Shown here piece after piece: positions 53,261 to 62,000 of a stretch of 64,000 bases of DNA (the first letter of the stretch is position 1; each line of letters starts with the position of its first letter). The stretch is from positions 1,719,090 to 1,783,089 of the forward strand of contig NZ_KQ954244.1 in assembly GCF_001519075.1 (NCBI RefSeq), given 5' to 3'. A program made the position numbers and the translations under genes. Origin of the DNA: Novosphingobium fuchskuhlense. GTDB taxonomy: Bacteria > Pseudomonadota > Alphaproteobacteria > Sphingomonadales > Sphingomonadaceae. The notes beneath the pieces are model-generated. The model was not told the DNA's origin and ran no database searches. It saw only the letters and a program-made list of their open reading frames with translations.

Positions 53261-55219
53261 ATGAATGAAGCCGTGGTTGACGCTGCACCGGAAAGCGGAG
53301 GGCAGAGCGCCCCTTGCCCACCCGGAGCCGGGCGCGAAGCCGCGCCCGCGGCAAGGCAGGTCGGGGGGCTCGGCCTTGCGGTCGGCGCGATCGGCGTCGT
53401 CTTCGGCGATATCGGCACCAGTCCGCTCTACGCGCTGCGCGATACTTTCGCGGGCCACCACCCGCTCCCGCTCGACCGGTTGCACATCTACGGCATCGTC
53501 AGCCTGATGTTCTGGTCGATGATGCTGATCGTGACCCTGAAATACGTCACTGTCATCATGCGCGCGGACAACAAGGGCTCCGGCGGCAGCCTCGCACTGC
53601 TCGCGCTGATCAATCAGCACACCACCGGTCGCCGCTGGGGCAAGGGCATCATCCTGCTGGGCGTGCTCGCCACCGCGCTGTTCTACAGCGATTCGATGCT
53701 TACCCCGGCGGTCTCGATCATGAGCGCGGTGGAGGGCATCTCGGTCTACAACCCCTCGCTGCACGGCCTTGTCGTCCCGATCGTTGTCGCGCTCGTGATC
53801 ACGCTGTTCGCCACCAAGAGCCAGACGAGGGGCACGCGGCTGAGCTGGGCCTCGCGCTGGGCCGGGCCGTTCATGCTGCTCTACTTCGCCACGATCTCGC
53901 TGCTCGGCCTGCGCAGCATCGCGGCCGATCCGCAGGTTATCCGGGCGCTTTCGCCACAATGGGCGCTGGCGATGTTCATGGCCGATCCATGGCACGGCTT
54001 CATCGCCATGGGCACCGCCGTGCTCGCGGTGACGGGGGCTGAGGCGCTCTATGCCGATATGGGCCAGTTCGGCCGCTCGCCGATCCGTGTCTCGTGGCTG
54101 GTCTTCGTGCTGCCGGCGCTCGTGCTCAATTATCTCGGGCAGGCGGGGCTGCTCCTGCGCGATCCGCAGGCGATCCACAGCCCGTTCTTCCTGCTCGCAC
54201 CGCAGGGCTTCGAATGGCCCTTGCTGGTGATCGCGACCACCGCGGCGGTGATCGCGGCCAAGGCGGTCATTTCAGGCGCGTTCCTCGTCACCCAGCAGGC
54301 GATCCAGCTCGGCTTCATCCCGCGCATGACGATCCGTCACACCTCGACCAGCCTTGGCCAGATCTACATCCCGGCGATCAACTGGGCGCTGATGATCGCG
54401 GTGATCCTGCTCGTGCTGGTGTTCGAACGCTCGCGCAATCTCACCGCCGCCTATGGCATCGCGGTGACCGGGGCGATGCTGATCGACAACATCCTGCTGG
54501 CGGTCGTGCTGTTCAAGCTGTGGCGCTGGAAGCCGGTCTTCGCGTTGCCGCTGCTCGGCCTGTTTTTCGCCATCGACGCGACCTACCTCGGCGCCAATCT
54601 CGCCAAGATTCCCGATGGCGGCTGGGTGCCACTCCTGATGGGCATGGCGATCTTCACCCTGCTCACCACCTGGTCACGCGGGCGCGCGCTGATGCGCCAG
54701 AACATGGCCGAGGGCGCGCTGCCGCTCGAGGTGTTCACCCGTTCCGCCCACACCAGCGCCGCGCGTGTGCCCGGTACCGCGGTGTTCATGGCCTCGGCGG
54801 CGGCGGGCGTGCCTTCGGCGCTGCTTCACAACATCAAGCACAACAAGGTGCTGCACGAACGCGTGGTGGTGCTCACGGTGCAGATCAGCGACGTGCCCAC
54901 GGTCGAGCCCGCCGAGCGCGCGCAAGTCAAGGATTTCGGGCAGGGGTTCTACCGTCTCATCCTGCGCTTCGGCTTCATGGAGGAAACCGACGTGCCGGCC
55001 GCGCTGTGCGGCATCTCGGTCTGCGGCGAACCGTTCGACATGATGCGCACCAGCTTCTTCCTCTCGCGCCAGACGCTGATCCCGGCAGATGTCCCCGGCA
55101 TGGCGCTGTGGCGCGAAATGCTGTTCGCATGGATGCTGCGCAACGCGGCGGACGCGATGGGCTTTTTCCGCCTGCCCACCAACCGCGTCGTGGAACTCGG
55201 CAGCCAGCTCAAGATCTGA
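53261..55219 (+). CDS. kup: Kup-family low-affinity potassium transporter
   Basis: A 652-residue K+ uptake protein with about 12 membrane helices and a C-terminal cytoplasmic domain. The family signature [19 protein letters not shown] lies near residue 45, and [28 protein letters not shown] and [19 protein letters not shown] follow. A 35-residue Ala/Gly/Pro-rich N-terminus precedes the first helix. ATG 53261 is the best start. Probably monocistronic: ccmI ends 159 nt before, and a GC hairpin (55229-55248) follows. Confidence 0.95.
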   Translation: MNEAVVDAAPESGGQSAPCPPGAGREAAPAARQVGGLGLAVGAIGVVFGDIGTSPLYALRDTFAGHHPLPLDRLHIYGIVSLMFWSMMLIVTLKYVTVIMRADNKGSGGSLALLALINQHTTGRRWGKGIILLGVLATALFYSDSMLTPAVSIMSAVEGISVYNPSLHGLVVPIVVALVITLFATKSQTRGTRLSWASRWAGPFMLLYFATISLLGLRSIAADPQVIRALSPQWALAMFMADPWHGFIAMGTAVLAVTGAEALYADMGQFGRSPIRVSWLVFVLPALVLNYLGQAGLLLRDPQAIHSPFFLLAPQGFEWPLLVIATTAAVIAAKAVISGAFLVTQQAIQLGFIPRMTIRHTSTSLGQIYIPAINWALMIAVILLVLVFERSRNLTAAYGIAVTGAMLIDNILLAVVLFKLWRWKPVFALPLLGLFFAIDATYLGANLAKIPDGGWVPLLMGMAIFTLLTTWSRGRALMRQNMAEGALPLEVFTRSAHTSAARVPGTAVFMASAAAGVPSALLHNIKHNKVLHERVVVLTVQISDVPTVEPAERAQVKDFGQGFYRLILRFGFMEETDVPAALCGISVCGEPFDMMRTSFFLSRQTLIPADVPGMALWREMLFAWMLRNAADAMGFFRLPTNRVVELGSQLKI

Positions 55220-55256
55220 GGATAGGTCGGGGGGCTCCAGGGCCCCCCTGTGCGGA

Positions 55257-55562
55257 TCACTTGGGCGCAGGTGTCGGCGTTGGCGACGGCGGTGATTTCA
55301 GCGCATCCCGGGCCTCGCTCGCGCCCTGCTTGATCCGCTTGCCCAGGCGGTCGGCGGCTTCTTCAGCCCGGTCCACGGCGGCCCCGGCCTTGGCACCGGC
55401 CGCCGCGGCGCCCGTGCTGGCGGCGTTCTGGGTATCGGATGCGGCGGCTGAGATGTCGTCGCCGGCCGATGTCGCGGTGTCGGCGGCGTTTTGCTGGGTC
55501 TTTGGCGAACAGGCGCAAAGCGCAAGGGTGGCGGCAATCACCGCGAGGGAAACAGTACGCAT
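55257..55562 (-). CDS. Small Ala-rich lipoprotein
   Basis: A 101-residue envelope lipoprotein. MRTVSLAVIAATLALCACSP is a lipoprotein signal with Cys at residue 16 or 18. The mature part is a highly charged Ala-rich helix (AVDRAEEAADRLGKRIKQGA) and a Pro/Thr tail. The heptad-like pattern suggests a coiled coil, as in small Lpp-like proteins, but no family is recognised. It is convergent with kup. ATG 55562 is chosen because it places the lipobox correctly. Confidence 0.7.
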   Translation of the reverse strand: MRTVSLAVIAATLALCACSPKTQQNAADTATSAGDDISAAASDTQNAASTGAAAAGAKAGAAVDRAEEAADRLGKRIKQGASEARDALKSPPSPTPTPAPK

Positions 55563-55628
55563 GGCTTTGGGGTACCTTTCTGGCGTGGACTTTCGTCCGG
55601 AGCGCGCGGTTTCCCTCCCCCAAACGCA

Positions 55629-55663
55629 AACGGCGCGGCGTCCGCTCGGGACACCGCGCCGTT
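55629..55663 (-). terminator. Terminator-like hairpin after the PuuD-type gene
   Basis: AACGGCGCGG (55629-55638) and CCGCGCCGTT (55654-55663) form a perfect 10-bp stem, 23 nt beyond the minus-strand stop at 55686. On the minus strand it is followed by TTGCGTTTG, a weak T-rich tail. It insulates the gene from the lipoprotein gene downstream. Confidence 0.65.
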
Positions 55664-55685
55664 GTGGGCGCGATTGCTCAGGCAA

Positions 55686-56258
55686 TCAAGCGAAGTTGGC
55701 GCCTGCCATGCAGTATAGCATGGGGATCGACAGCAGCAGGTTGGTGCGGCTGGCATAGAGGGCGCGCGGCGCGGCAGCGGCCTTCTCCTCAGCGGTCGCC
55801 TCGACGATGCCGAGGATCTTCTTCTGGGCGGGCCAGATGATGAACCACACGTTGAACGCCATGATCAGGCCGAGCCACATGCCCACGCCGATCAGGCCGC
55901 CCTTGCCGACGCCCTGGAAGGTCAGCGATTCGTGGCCGTAGCCGCCGATGGCTGCGGCAACGAGGCCGGTGATCACGGTCAGCAGCGCGCCGTAGCGGAA
56001 GAAGAAGAACACCTTCGGCGCGATGTGTCCGGTGATCGCGCCCTTCTGCTCGGCCGGAATCTTGGGCATGGTCGGCACCTGCACGAAGTTCAGGTAGTAG
56101 AGCAGGCCGATCCAGACGATGCCGAAGAACACATGGAGCCACAGCGTGGCCGAATAGCTGGTGACCGGCACCGAGCTGTGAAAGCTGAACATCAGGATGA
56201 GCGCGGCGGCGAACCCGACGCTGAGCACGAGGTGCAGATTTCCAAAGAACTTTGCCAT
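55686..56258 (-). CDS. PuuD-type (urate hydroxylase membrane-domain) integral membrane protein
   Basis: A 190-residue protein with four to five membrane helices resembling the N-terminal membrane domain of urate hydroxylase PuuD. Seen are WLHVFFGIVWIGLLYYLNFV near residue 42, KVFFFFRYGALLTVITGLVA near 82, and FNVWFIIWPAQKKILG near 135. The paired His (LWLHVF and others) would fit heme binding. The cytochrome c domain of full-length PuuD is missing, so an actual role in urate oxidation is doubtful. ATG 56258 is preferred over a longer frame. Confidence 0.7.
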   Translation of the reverse strand: MAKFFGNLHLVLSVGFAAALILMFSFHSSVPVTSYSATLWLHVFFGIVWIGLLYYLNFVQVPTMPKIPAEQKGAITGHIAPKVFFFFRYGALLTVITGLVAAAIGGYGHESLTFQGVGKGGLIGVGMWLGLIMAFNVWFIIWPAQKKILGIVEATAEEKAAAAPRALYASRTNLLLSIPMLYCMAGANFA

Positions 56259-56373
56259 TTCTTGTTTCCCCCGAAGAGATGTTGTCTTGATGGCAGTCCG
56301 GCCACCCAGCCGGTCCTGATGCGGTTCATATGCGCGAGGAGCCGCGCTTGTCATTGCATTTTAGGGCGATTCG

Positions 56374-57021
56374 TCAACCGGCGGGCGGGTTTTGCTCCAC
56401 TTCGGCTTCCGCTTCCTCGCCGAGGCCGTGCCGCAGCAGCATCGGGATCTGCGTGAAGGTGAACAGGAACGACAGCGCGCTCACCCCCCACAGCTTCACC
56501 ATGAGCCAGGTGTCAAACGACAGCGTGTGGCGCAGCGCTTCGTTGAGGCCGGCGAGGAACAGGAAGAACCACGCCCAGTTGCGCGAAAGTTTCAGCCAGC
56601 CTTCGTCCGAAAGCCCGTCGAACGCGCTTTGCAGCATCATCTTGAGCATGGGCTTGCCGCGCAGGAGCCCGCCGAACAGCACGCCGGCAAACAGCAGGTA
56701 GACCGCGGTCGGCTTGATCTGGATCCACACCGGATCGCCCAGGAACACGGTCAGCGAACCGAACCCGATGATCAGGATCGTCGAAAGCCACAGCATCGGC
56801 GAGATGTGCCCAAGCCGCCACTTGGAAACGACCAGCGCGGCCACCGTCGCCACCATGAACACCACGGTGGACTTGGTGACTGCAACCACCGCGCCAAGGC
56901 TCTGGCTGTCCGGGTCCTTCGGGCTGAACCAGCGATAGGCGAGGAAGAACACCAGCAGCGGCCCGTAATCGACCAGCAGGTTCACCCACGATGATTTCGG
57001 CTTTGCCGCAGGCTCGCTCAC
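56374..57021 (-). CDS. yciB: Inner-membrane septation protein YciB/IspZ
   Basis: A 215-residue polytopic membrane protein. LLVDYGPLLVFFLAYRWF opens the family domain, ILIIGFGSLTVFLGDPVWIQ is the central signature, and RNWAWFFLFLAGLNEALRHT lies near 150. It is implicated in septation and membrane integrity, without a known enzymatic activity. The start overlaps the ftsY stop, consistent with the common alphaproteobacterial run dapF-mtaB-ftsY-yciB. Confidence 0.93.
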   Translation of the reverse strand: MSEPAAKPKSSWVNLLVDYGPLLVFFLAYRWFSPKDPDSQSLGAVVAVTKSTVVFMVATVAALVVSKWRLGHISPMLWLSTILIIGFGSLTVFLGDPVWIQIKPTAVYLLFAGVLFGGLLRGKPMLKMMLQSAFDGLSDEGWLKLSRNWAWFFLFLAGLNEALRHTLSFDTWLMVKLWGVSALSFLFTFTQIPMLLRHGLGEEAEAEVEQNPPAG

Positions 57022-57965
57022 CGCACCACTCCCGCAATCACCCGCGCGACAAGGTCGGGGTCGAAAGGCCTCAGGTCATCGATCTTCTCGCCCACGCCGA
57101 TGGCATGGATGGGGAGGCCATACTGTTCCGCCGCCGCCACCAGCACACCGCCGCGCGCGGTGCCGTCGAGCTTGGTCATGATAAGGCCCGAAACGCCCGC
57201 CACTTCCTTGAACGTCTCGATCTGCTGCAGCGCGTTCTGTCCGTTCGTCGCATCGAGCACGAGCACCACATCATGCGGCGCTTCGGGATTGAGCCGGCCC
57301 AGCACGCGGCGCACCTTGGCCAGTTCGTCCATCAGTTCGCGCTTGTTCTGCAGGCGCCCGGCCGTATCCACGATCAGCGCATCGATGCCCTTGTCGGTCG
57401 CGGCCTTCACCGCGTCGAACACGATGGAGGCGGGATCGCCGCCTTCCGCGCCCGAGACGATCTCGATCCCCAGGCGGTCGGCCCAAACCCGAAGCTGCCC
57501 GATCGCCGCGGCGCGGAATGTGTCGCCCGCCGCCAGCATCACCGAATAGTCCTGCTCCTGAAACAGGTGCGCCAATTTGGCGATCGTCGTGGTCTTGCCC
57601 GAACCATTGACGCCGATCACCAGGATCACCTGAGGGCGCGGGAAGGCCACGATTTCCAGCGGCTTTGCAACCGGGCGCAGGATCGCGGCGATTTCCTCGG
57701 CCACCGCCTCTGCGAGCGCGGCTTCGTCCACGCCCTTTTCGAAGCGCGCCGAGGCGAGCTTCGCGCGTATCCGCGAGGCCGCGCGCGGGCCCAGGTCGGA
57801 GAGGATCAGCGCATCTTCCAGATCGTCGAGCTGCGCGTCGGTCAGCCGGGTGCCGCCGGCAAGGCCCGCAAGGTTCTCGGTCAGGCGCTCGGATGTCTTG
57901 CGCAATCCCCCCAGCAGGCGATCCGTCCAGCCGCTTTCGGTGGTTGCGCTGTCTTCAGGGGTCAT
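57018..57965 (-). CDS. ftsY: Signal recognition particle receptor FtsY
   Basis: A 315-residue SRP GTPase at the membrane, partner of Ffh (62001) and the SRP RNA (410). The N domain is at about 1-95, and G1 VIGVNGSGKTTTIAKLAH is near 117. AAGDTFRAAAIGQL, DTAGRLQNKRELMDEL and TKLDGTARGGVLV follow. The acidic A domain of Escherichia coli FtsY is nearly absent, as in other alphaproteobacteria. Overlaps mtaB upstream and yciB downstream. Confidence 0.97.
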   Translation of the reverse strand: MTPEDSATTESGWTDRLLGGLRKTSERLTENLAGLAGGTRLTDAQLDDLEDALILSDLGPRAASRIRAKLASARFEKGVDEAALAEAVAEEIAAILRPVAKPLEIVAFPRPQVILVIGVNGSGKTTTIAKLAHLFQEQDYSVMLAAGDTFRAAAIGQLRVWADRLGIEIVSGAEGGDPASIVFDAVKAATDKGIDALIVDTAGRLQNKRELMDELAKVRRVLGRLNPEAPHDVVLVLDATNGQNALQQIETFKEVAGVSGLIMTKLDGTARGGVLVAAAEQYGLPIHAIGVGEKIDDLRPFDPDLVARVIAGVVR

Positions 57966-59176
57966 TCCAGCAGGCCTTCGCGAATTCGGGTCGGGGTCAG
58001 CGTGACGAGTGTGCCCGGCGCGGTGCCTTCGGGCAGGCGGTAGGGCGCGAATTCGGGGGAATGGCCGGTTCCGTCGCGCTCGGCAAGCACTTCGCGCGTG
58101 GCGCCGATCAGCCCCTCCAGCCAGTGCGCGCGGGTCAGCGCCACGGCGGCGCGCACCTCGGCCGCCCGCTCGCGCACCACGGGTGGCGGTACTGGCGGCA
58201 TCCGCGCGGCGGGCGTGCCGGGGCGGGGGGAGTAGGGGAACACGTGCCCGTGGACGATCCCGCAGTCTGCCACGATGGCCACATTGGCCGCGTGCATCGC
58301 CTGGTCCTCGGTCGGAAAACCCGCGATCAGGTCTGCGCCTATGGCGATATCCGGCCGCGCGGCACGCAGCCGCGCGCTGAGCGCCACCGCCTCGGCGCGC
58401 GTATGGCGGCGCTTCATGCGCTTGAGCGTCAGATCGTGCCCGGCCTGCAAGGAAAGATGCACATGCGGCATCACCCGCGCCTCGCCGGTGATCAGCTCGA
58501 ACAGCAGACCGTCGATCTCCACCCCGTCGAGCGAGGAGAGCCTGAGGCGGGGCAGGGCGGGGAAGGCGCGCAGGATCGCCGCCACCAGATCGCCGAGGCG
58601 CGGCGTATCGGGCAAGTCGGCGCCCCAGCCGGTCACGTCCACGCCTGTCAGCACGACTTCGCGCACGCCGGCGCCAAGGTGTTCTTCAACAGTGCGCAAC
58701 ACCTCGGCGATGGGCTGTGACACGCTTTTGCCGCGCCCCGCCGGGATGATGCAGAACGTGCAGGCGTGGTCGCACCCCGTCTGCACCGGCACGAACGCGC
58801 GGGTGTGGCGTGAAGCGGGCAGCGGGGTCAGCGGCGGGGCGTGGAGCGGGGCGTGGAGCGGGGCAGGGGGCATCTCGGCCAGCCACGCCGCCGCATCCAG
58901 CTTCGCCGTATTCGCCACCACGCCGTCCACTTCGGGCATGGCGGTGAAGTCCCCGGGGCTGATCGTTGCCGCGCAGCCCGTCACCAGCAGCCGGGCATCG
59001 GGGTTCGCCGCGCGCAGCCGGCGCACCGCCCTTCGGGATTGCCGCACCGCCTCGGCTGTCACCGCGCAGGAATTGACCACCACCGTCGGGCGCTCCGCGA
59101 CGGCGATCAGGTCCCGGATCGTCTCGCTCTCGGCCAGATTGAGCCGGCAGCCCAGCGTGACCACGCTCTCTGTCAA
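57962..59176 (-). CDS. mtaB: tRNA t6A37 methylthiotransferase MtaB
   Basis: A 404-residue radical-SAM enzyme that converts t6A to ms2t6A at position 37 of tRNAs. The N-terminal UPF0004 domain opens TLGCRLNLAESE; the radical-SAM cluster is CDHACTFC (CxxxCxxC) near residue 140. The fold continues with GADLIAGFPTEDQAMH and a C-terminal TRAM-like domain. I prefer the TTG at 59176 because GAGGG lies 8 nt upstream; the longer frame to 59224 overlaps dapF. The stop overlaps the ftsY ATG. Confidence 0.93.
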   Translation of the reverse strand: MTESVVTLGCRLNLAESETIRDLIAVAERPTVVVNSCAVTAEAVRQSRRAVRRLRAANPDARLLVTGCAATISPGDFTAMPEVDGVVANTAKLDAAAWLAEMPPAPLHAPLHAPPLTPLPASRHTRAFVPVQTGCDHACTFCIIPAGRGKSVSQPIAEVLRTVEEHLGAGVREVVLTGVDVTGWGADLPDTPRLGDLVAAILRAFPALPRLRLSSLDGVEIDGLLFELITGEARVMPHVHLSLQAGHDLTLKRMKRRHTRAEAVALSARLRAARPDIAIGADLIAGFPTEDQAMHAANVAIVADCGIVHGHVFPYSPRPGTPAARMPPVPPPVVRERAAEVRAAVALTRAHWLEGLIGATREVLAERDGTGHSPEFAPYRLPEGTAPGTLVTLTPTRIREGLLE

Positions 59177-59186
59177 AGCCCGGCCC

Positions 59187-60008
59187 TCACAGGGGATAGT
59201 CGTCCTCGTCGAACGTGCCGGCAAAGCTGAACGCCGCCGGACCCGTCATCAGGATCGTGCCGCCCGGTTCCCAGGCGATCTCGAGTGGCCCGCCGGGCAG
59301 CTCTACGCGAACCGGACCCGTCACCAGCCGCCGCCGCAGCGCCAGCACCGCGGCCGCGCAGGCGCCCGTCCCGCAGGCGCGGGTCAGGCCCACGCCGCGC
59401 TCCCACACGCTCAGCCTGAGATGGCTCGGCCCCGTCACAGAGGCGACGCCGACATTGACCTTCTCCGGAAACAGCGGATCGGTCTCGATGACCGGGCCCA
59501 GCCGCGCGAGATCGACCGCATCCGCGTCCGGCACGAAGAACACCACATGCGGATTGCCGACATTCACCGCCGCGGGGTTTTCCAGCTCTTCCCAGCCGAC
59601 CGGCATGTGCAGGGTGTCCATGGCATAGGCCAGCGGGATCTCGTCCCAGCCGAACCGCGCGGGGCCCATGTCCACGCTCGCGCCGCCGGCCGTCGCGGTC
59701 GAGGCCAGCATCCCGCCCAGCGTCTCGATCCGCTGCGCTCCGCCCAGCAGCATGCCGACCGCGCGCGTGGCATTGCCGCAGGCTTCCACTTCGCTGCCAT
59801 CGGCGTTGAAGATGCGCATGCGCACGTCCGCTTCGGTCGAGGGCTCCAGCACGATCAACTGGTCGCAGCCGATCCCGGTGCGCCGCTCCGCCAGCGCGGC
59901 GGCGCGCGCGGCCGACATAGCCACGGGCCCGTTCCCGGACAGCGGGCGGGCGTCGATCACGATGAAATCGTTGCCGAGGCCGTGCATCTTGCGGAAAGCG
60001 ACAGACAT
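59187..60008 (-). CDS. dapF: Diaminopimelate epimerase
   Basis: A 273-residue epimerase making meso-diaminopimelate for peptidoglycan and lysine. The substrate-binding start is FRKMHGLGNDFIVID. The two catalytic Cys are in EACGNATRAVG near residue 77 and TRACGTGACAAAV near 215. Two pseudo-symmetric domains, normal length. mtaB follows after a 10-nt gap. Expected in the cytoplasm. Confidence 0.97.
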   Translation of the reverse strand: MSVAFRKMHGLGNDFIVIDARPLSGNGPVAMSAARAAALAERRTGIGCDQLIVLEPSTEADVRMRIFNADGSEVEACGNATRAVGMLLGGAQRIETLGGMLASTATAGGASVDMGPARFGWDEIPLAYAMDTLHMPVGWEELENPAAVNVGNPHVVFFVPDADAVDLARLGPVIETDPLFPEKVNVGVASVTGPSHLRLSVWERGVGLTRACGTGACAAAVLALRRRLVTGPVRVELPGGPLEIAWEPGGTILMTGPAAFSFAGTFDEDDYPL

Positions 60009-60048
60009 GGCGCCCGTCTAGGCACCAAGCGCCCGCTCTGCAATGGTT

Positions 60049-61734
60049 TCAGGCGCGCCGCGCAGTCGCGGTGTCGGTGATCGGTGCATCCGGTGCGGGC
60101 GCGTTTTCCGCGGTGCTTGTCAGCAGCCCCAGCGCCGCCAGTTCGCGTTTCACGTCCTCGGCCGAGGCGGGTTGGCCATAGAGGTAACCCTGGCCCTTGA
60201 ACTGGCCAAACCGGCGCAGCGCGGCCAGCACGTCAGCCGTCTCGATCCCCTCCGCCGTGATCGGCAGTGCCATGCCCCGGCCCAGCGAGGAAATCGCCTC
60301 GATGATCGAGGCGCTGTCCGCGCTTTGCCCGAGCGAGGAAACGAAGCTGCGGTCGATCTTGATCCGATCGAAGGGCAGCGTGCGCAGCTGGGCCAGGCTC
60401 GAATAGCCGGTGCCGAAATCGTCGAGACTGATGCAGATGCCCTGGTTCTTCAGGCTGGTGATCAGCGTGCGCACCACCGCGATGTTTTCATGCAGGCACG
60501 TTTCGGTGATCTCTATTTCAAGCCGTGCCGGCAGGAAATTGGCCGCGACCAGCATCTTCAGCAGCCGCTGCGCGAACCAGGGATCGCGCAGTTGCAGCGG
60601 CGAGATGTTGACCGACAAGGTCAGGCGCGGATCCCAGGTCCGCGCATCCTCCAGCGCCAGCGCGATCAGCGCCTCAGAAAGCTCGGCGATCAGGCCGATT
60701 TCCTCGGCGACCGGGATGAACACTTCCGGGCTCACCAGGCCGTACTGCGGCGAAATCCAGCGTGCCAGCATCTCGAAGCCGGTGAGCTCGCCCGTCTCGA
60801 GGTCGATCTGCTTTTCGTAATAGGGCACGAATTCGCCGCGCTGCAGGCCTTCGCGGATGCCCTGCTCCAGCTCGCTGCGAAAGTGCAGTTCGGTTTCCAT
60901 GTTCGGCTCGAACCACGCGAAGCGGTTCCGCCCGCGCCGCTTGGCCTGGTACATCGCAAGGTCGGCGCGGTGCAGCAGATCCTGCGAGACATGGGCAGCA
61001 TTGGGCACCACCCCGCGTGAGCCGACGGCGATGCCGATCGAGGCTGTCACGGCGGCGCGCAGCCCGAACGCGTGGATCGGCTCGGCCAGTGCATCGTTGA
61101 TCTGCAGCGCCAGCTGCTCGATCACGGTCTCGCTGTCCGGGGCGACCACTGCCGCGCAGATGAATTCGTCGCCGCCCAGCCGCGCGAGCAGCGCCCGCGG
61201 CGGCAACAGCGCCTCGATCCGCTGCGCGGTTTCGACCAGCACGGCATCACCCACCTTATGACCGAGCAGATCGTTCGAGCGCTTGAACTTGTCGAGGTCG
61301 ATCATCATCACGGCGACCTCGCCCCCGCTCTCCGCCGCGCTGTCGACAAGGGCGATGATCGCCTCGTCGAGGCTGCGGCGGTTGAGGCAGCCGGTCAGCG
61401 CATCGGTGCGGGCAAGCCGGGTCGCATGTTCCTCGGCCTTGCGGCGTTCGGCAATCTCGCTGTTCAGTTCGGCATAGCGGCGCCAGCCGAAGAGCAGCAA
61501 CGCGATGTTGAGGATCAGCGCATTGGTCAGCAGCACGTCGGGTTTGCCGACTCCGTAAATCCAGCTGCGCGCCATGCCGGTCAGGACAGTGGAGCCGGTG
61601 CCGACGAACAGCAATATGGCCGCAACGAGAATGCCCAGCGCCACGAGATCACGCTCGGCGCGGTGAAGCGGGGCCCCGCGCGCCGCCGTGTCCGTTGTGT
61701 CCTGCCCAACTGTCGCCATAAGCGGCTTGCCCAT
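60049..61734 (-). CDS. Membrane-anchored GGDEF-EAL cyclic-di-GMP enzyme
   Basis: A 561-residue protein with two N-terminal membrane helices (LVALGILVAAILLFVGTG; LLTNALILNIALLLFGW). A GGDEF domain follows, with intact GGDEF at about 187-191, then an EAL domain in which the signature reads EML (about 321) while Asn (SVNISPLQL), EITE, DDFGTGYSS, IKIDRSFV, AEGIE and GQGYLYG are present. Both synthase and phosphodiesterase activity are therefore possible. No periplasmic sensor domain is visible. A TTAACC box lies about 50 nt upstream (61782-61787). ATG 61734 or 61719 is the likely start. Confidence 0.9.
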   Translation of the reverse strand: MGKPLMATVGQDTTDTAARGAPLHRAERDLVALGILVAAILLFVGTGSTVLTGMARSWIYGVGKPDVLLTNALILNIALLLFGWRRYAELNSEIAERRKAEEHATRLARTDALTGCLNRRSLDEAIIALVDSAAESGGEVAVMMIDLDKFKRSNDLLGHKVGDAVLVETAQRIEALLPPRALLARLGGDEFICAAVVAPDSETVIEQLALQINDALAEPIHAFGLRAAVTASIGIAVGSRGVVPNAAHVSQDLLHRADLAMYQAKRRGRNRFAWFEPNMETELHFRSELEQGIREGLQRGEFVPYYEKQIDLETGELTGFEMLARWISPQYGLVSPEVFIPVAEEIGLIAELSEALIALALEDARTWDPRLTLSVNISPLQLRDPWFAQRLLKMLVAANFLPARLEIEITETCLHENIAVVRTLITSLKNQGICISLDDFGTGYSSLAQLRTLPFDRIKIDRSFVSSLGQSADSASIIEAISSLGRGMALPITAEGIETADVLAALRRFGQFKGQGYLYGQPASAEDVKRELAALGLLTSTAENAPAPDAPITDTATARRA

Positions 61735-62000
61735 TCCTTTCCGGTGCAATCCGGATAGTTAGCCAAGTGCCCTGAAGTTTTGGTTAAGATCGTCTTGCCA
61801 AGCCGCTTTCGCGCTGGGGACTTGCGCTGGCGCGGCGTTTCGCGTAGGCGCGCCCCACTGACCGGCGGCTCTGGCTGCCTGTTCAGGACAGTTTGATCCC
61901 GGTTTCCGTGATGGACGCCATACGCTGGTCGGCGAGGTTTCGCCCACCGGCGTTTTTCGCGTTTCGCCACCGGTCACTCGGGAAGCAGGAGCAATGCGGC

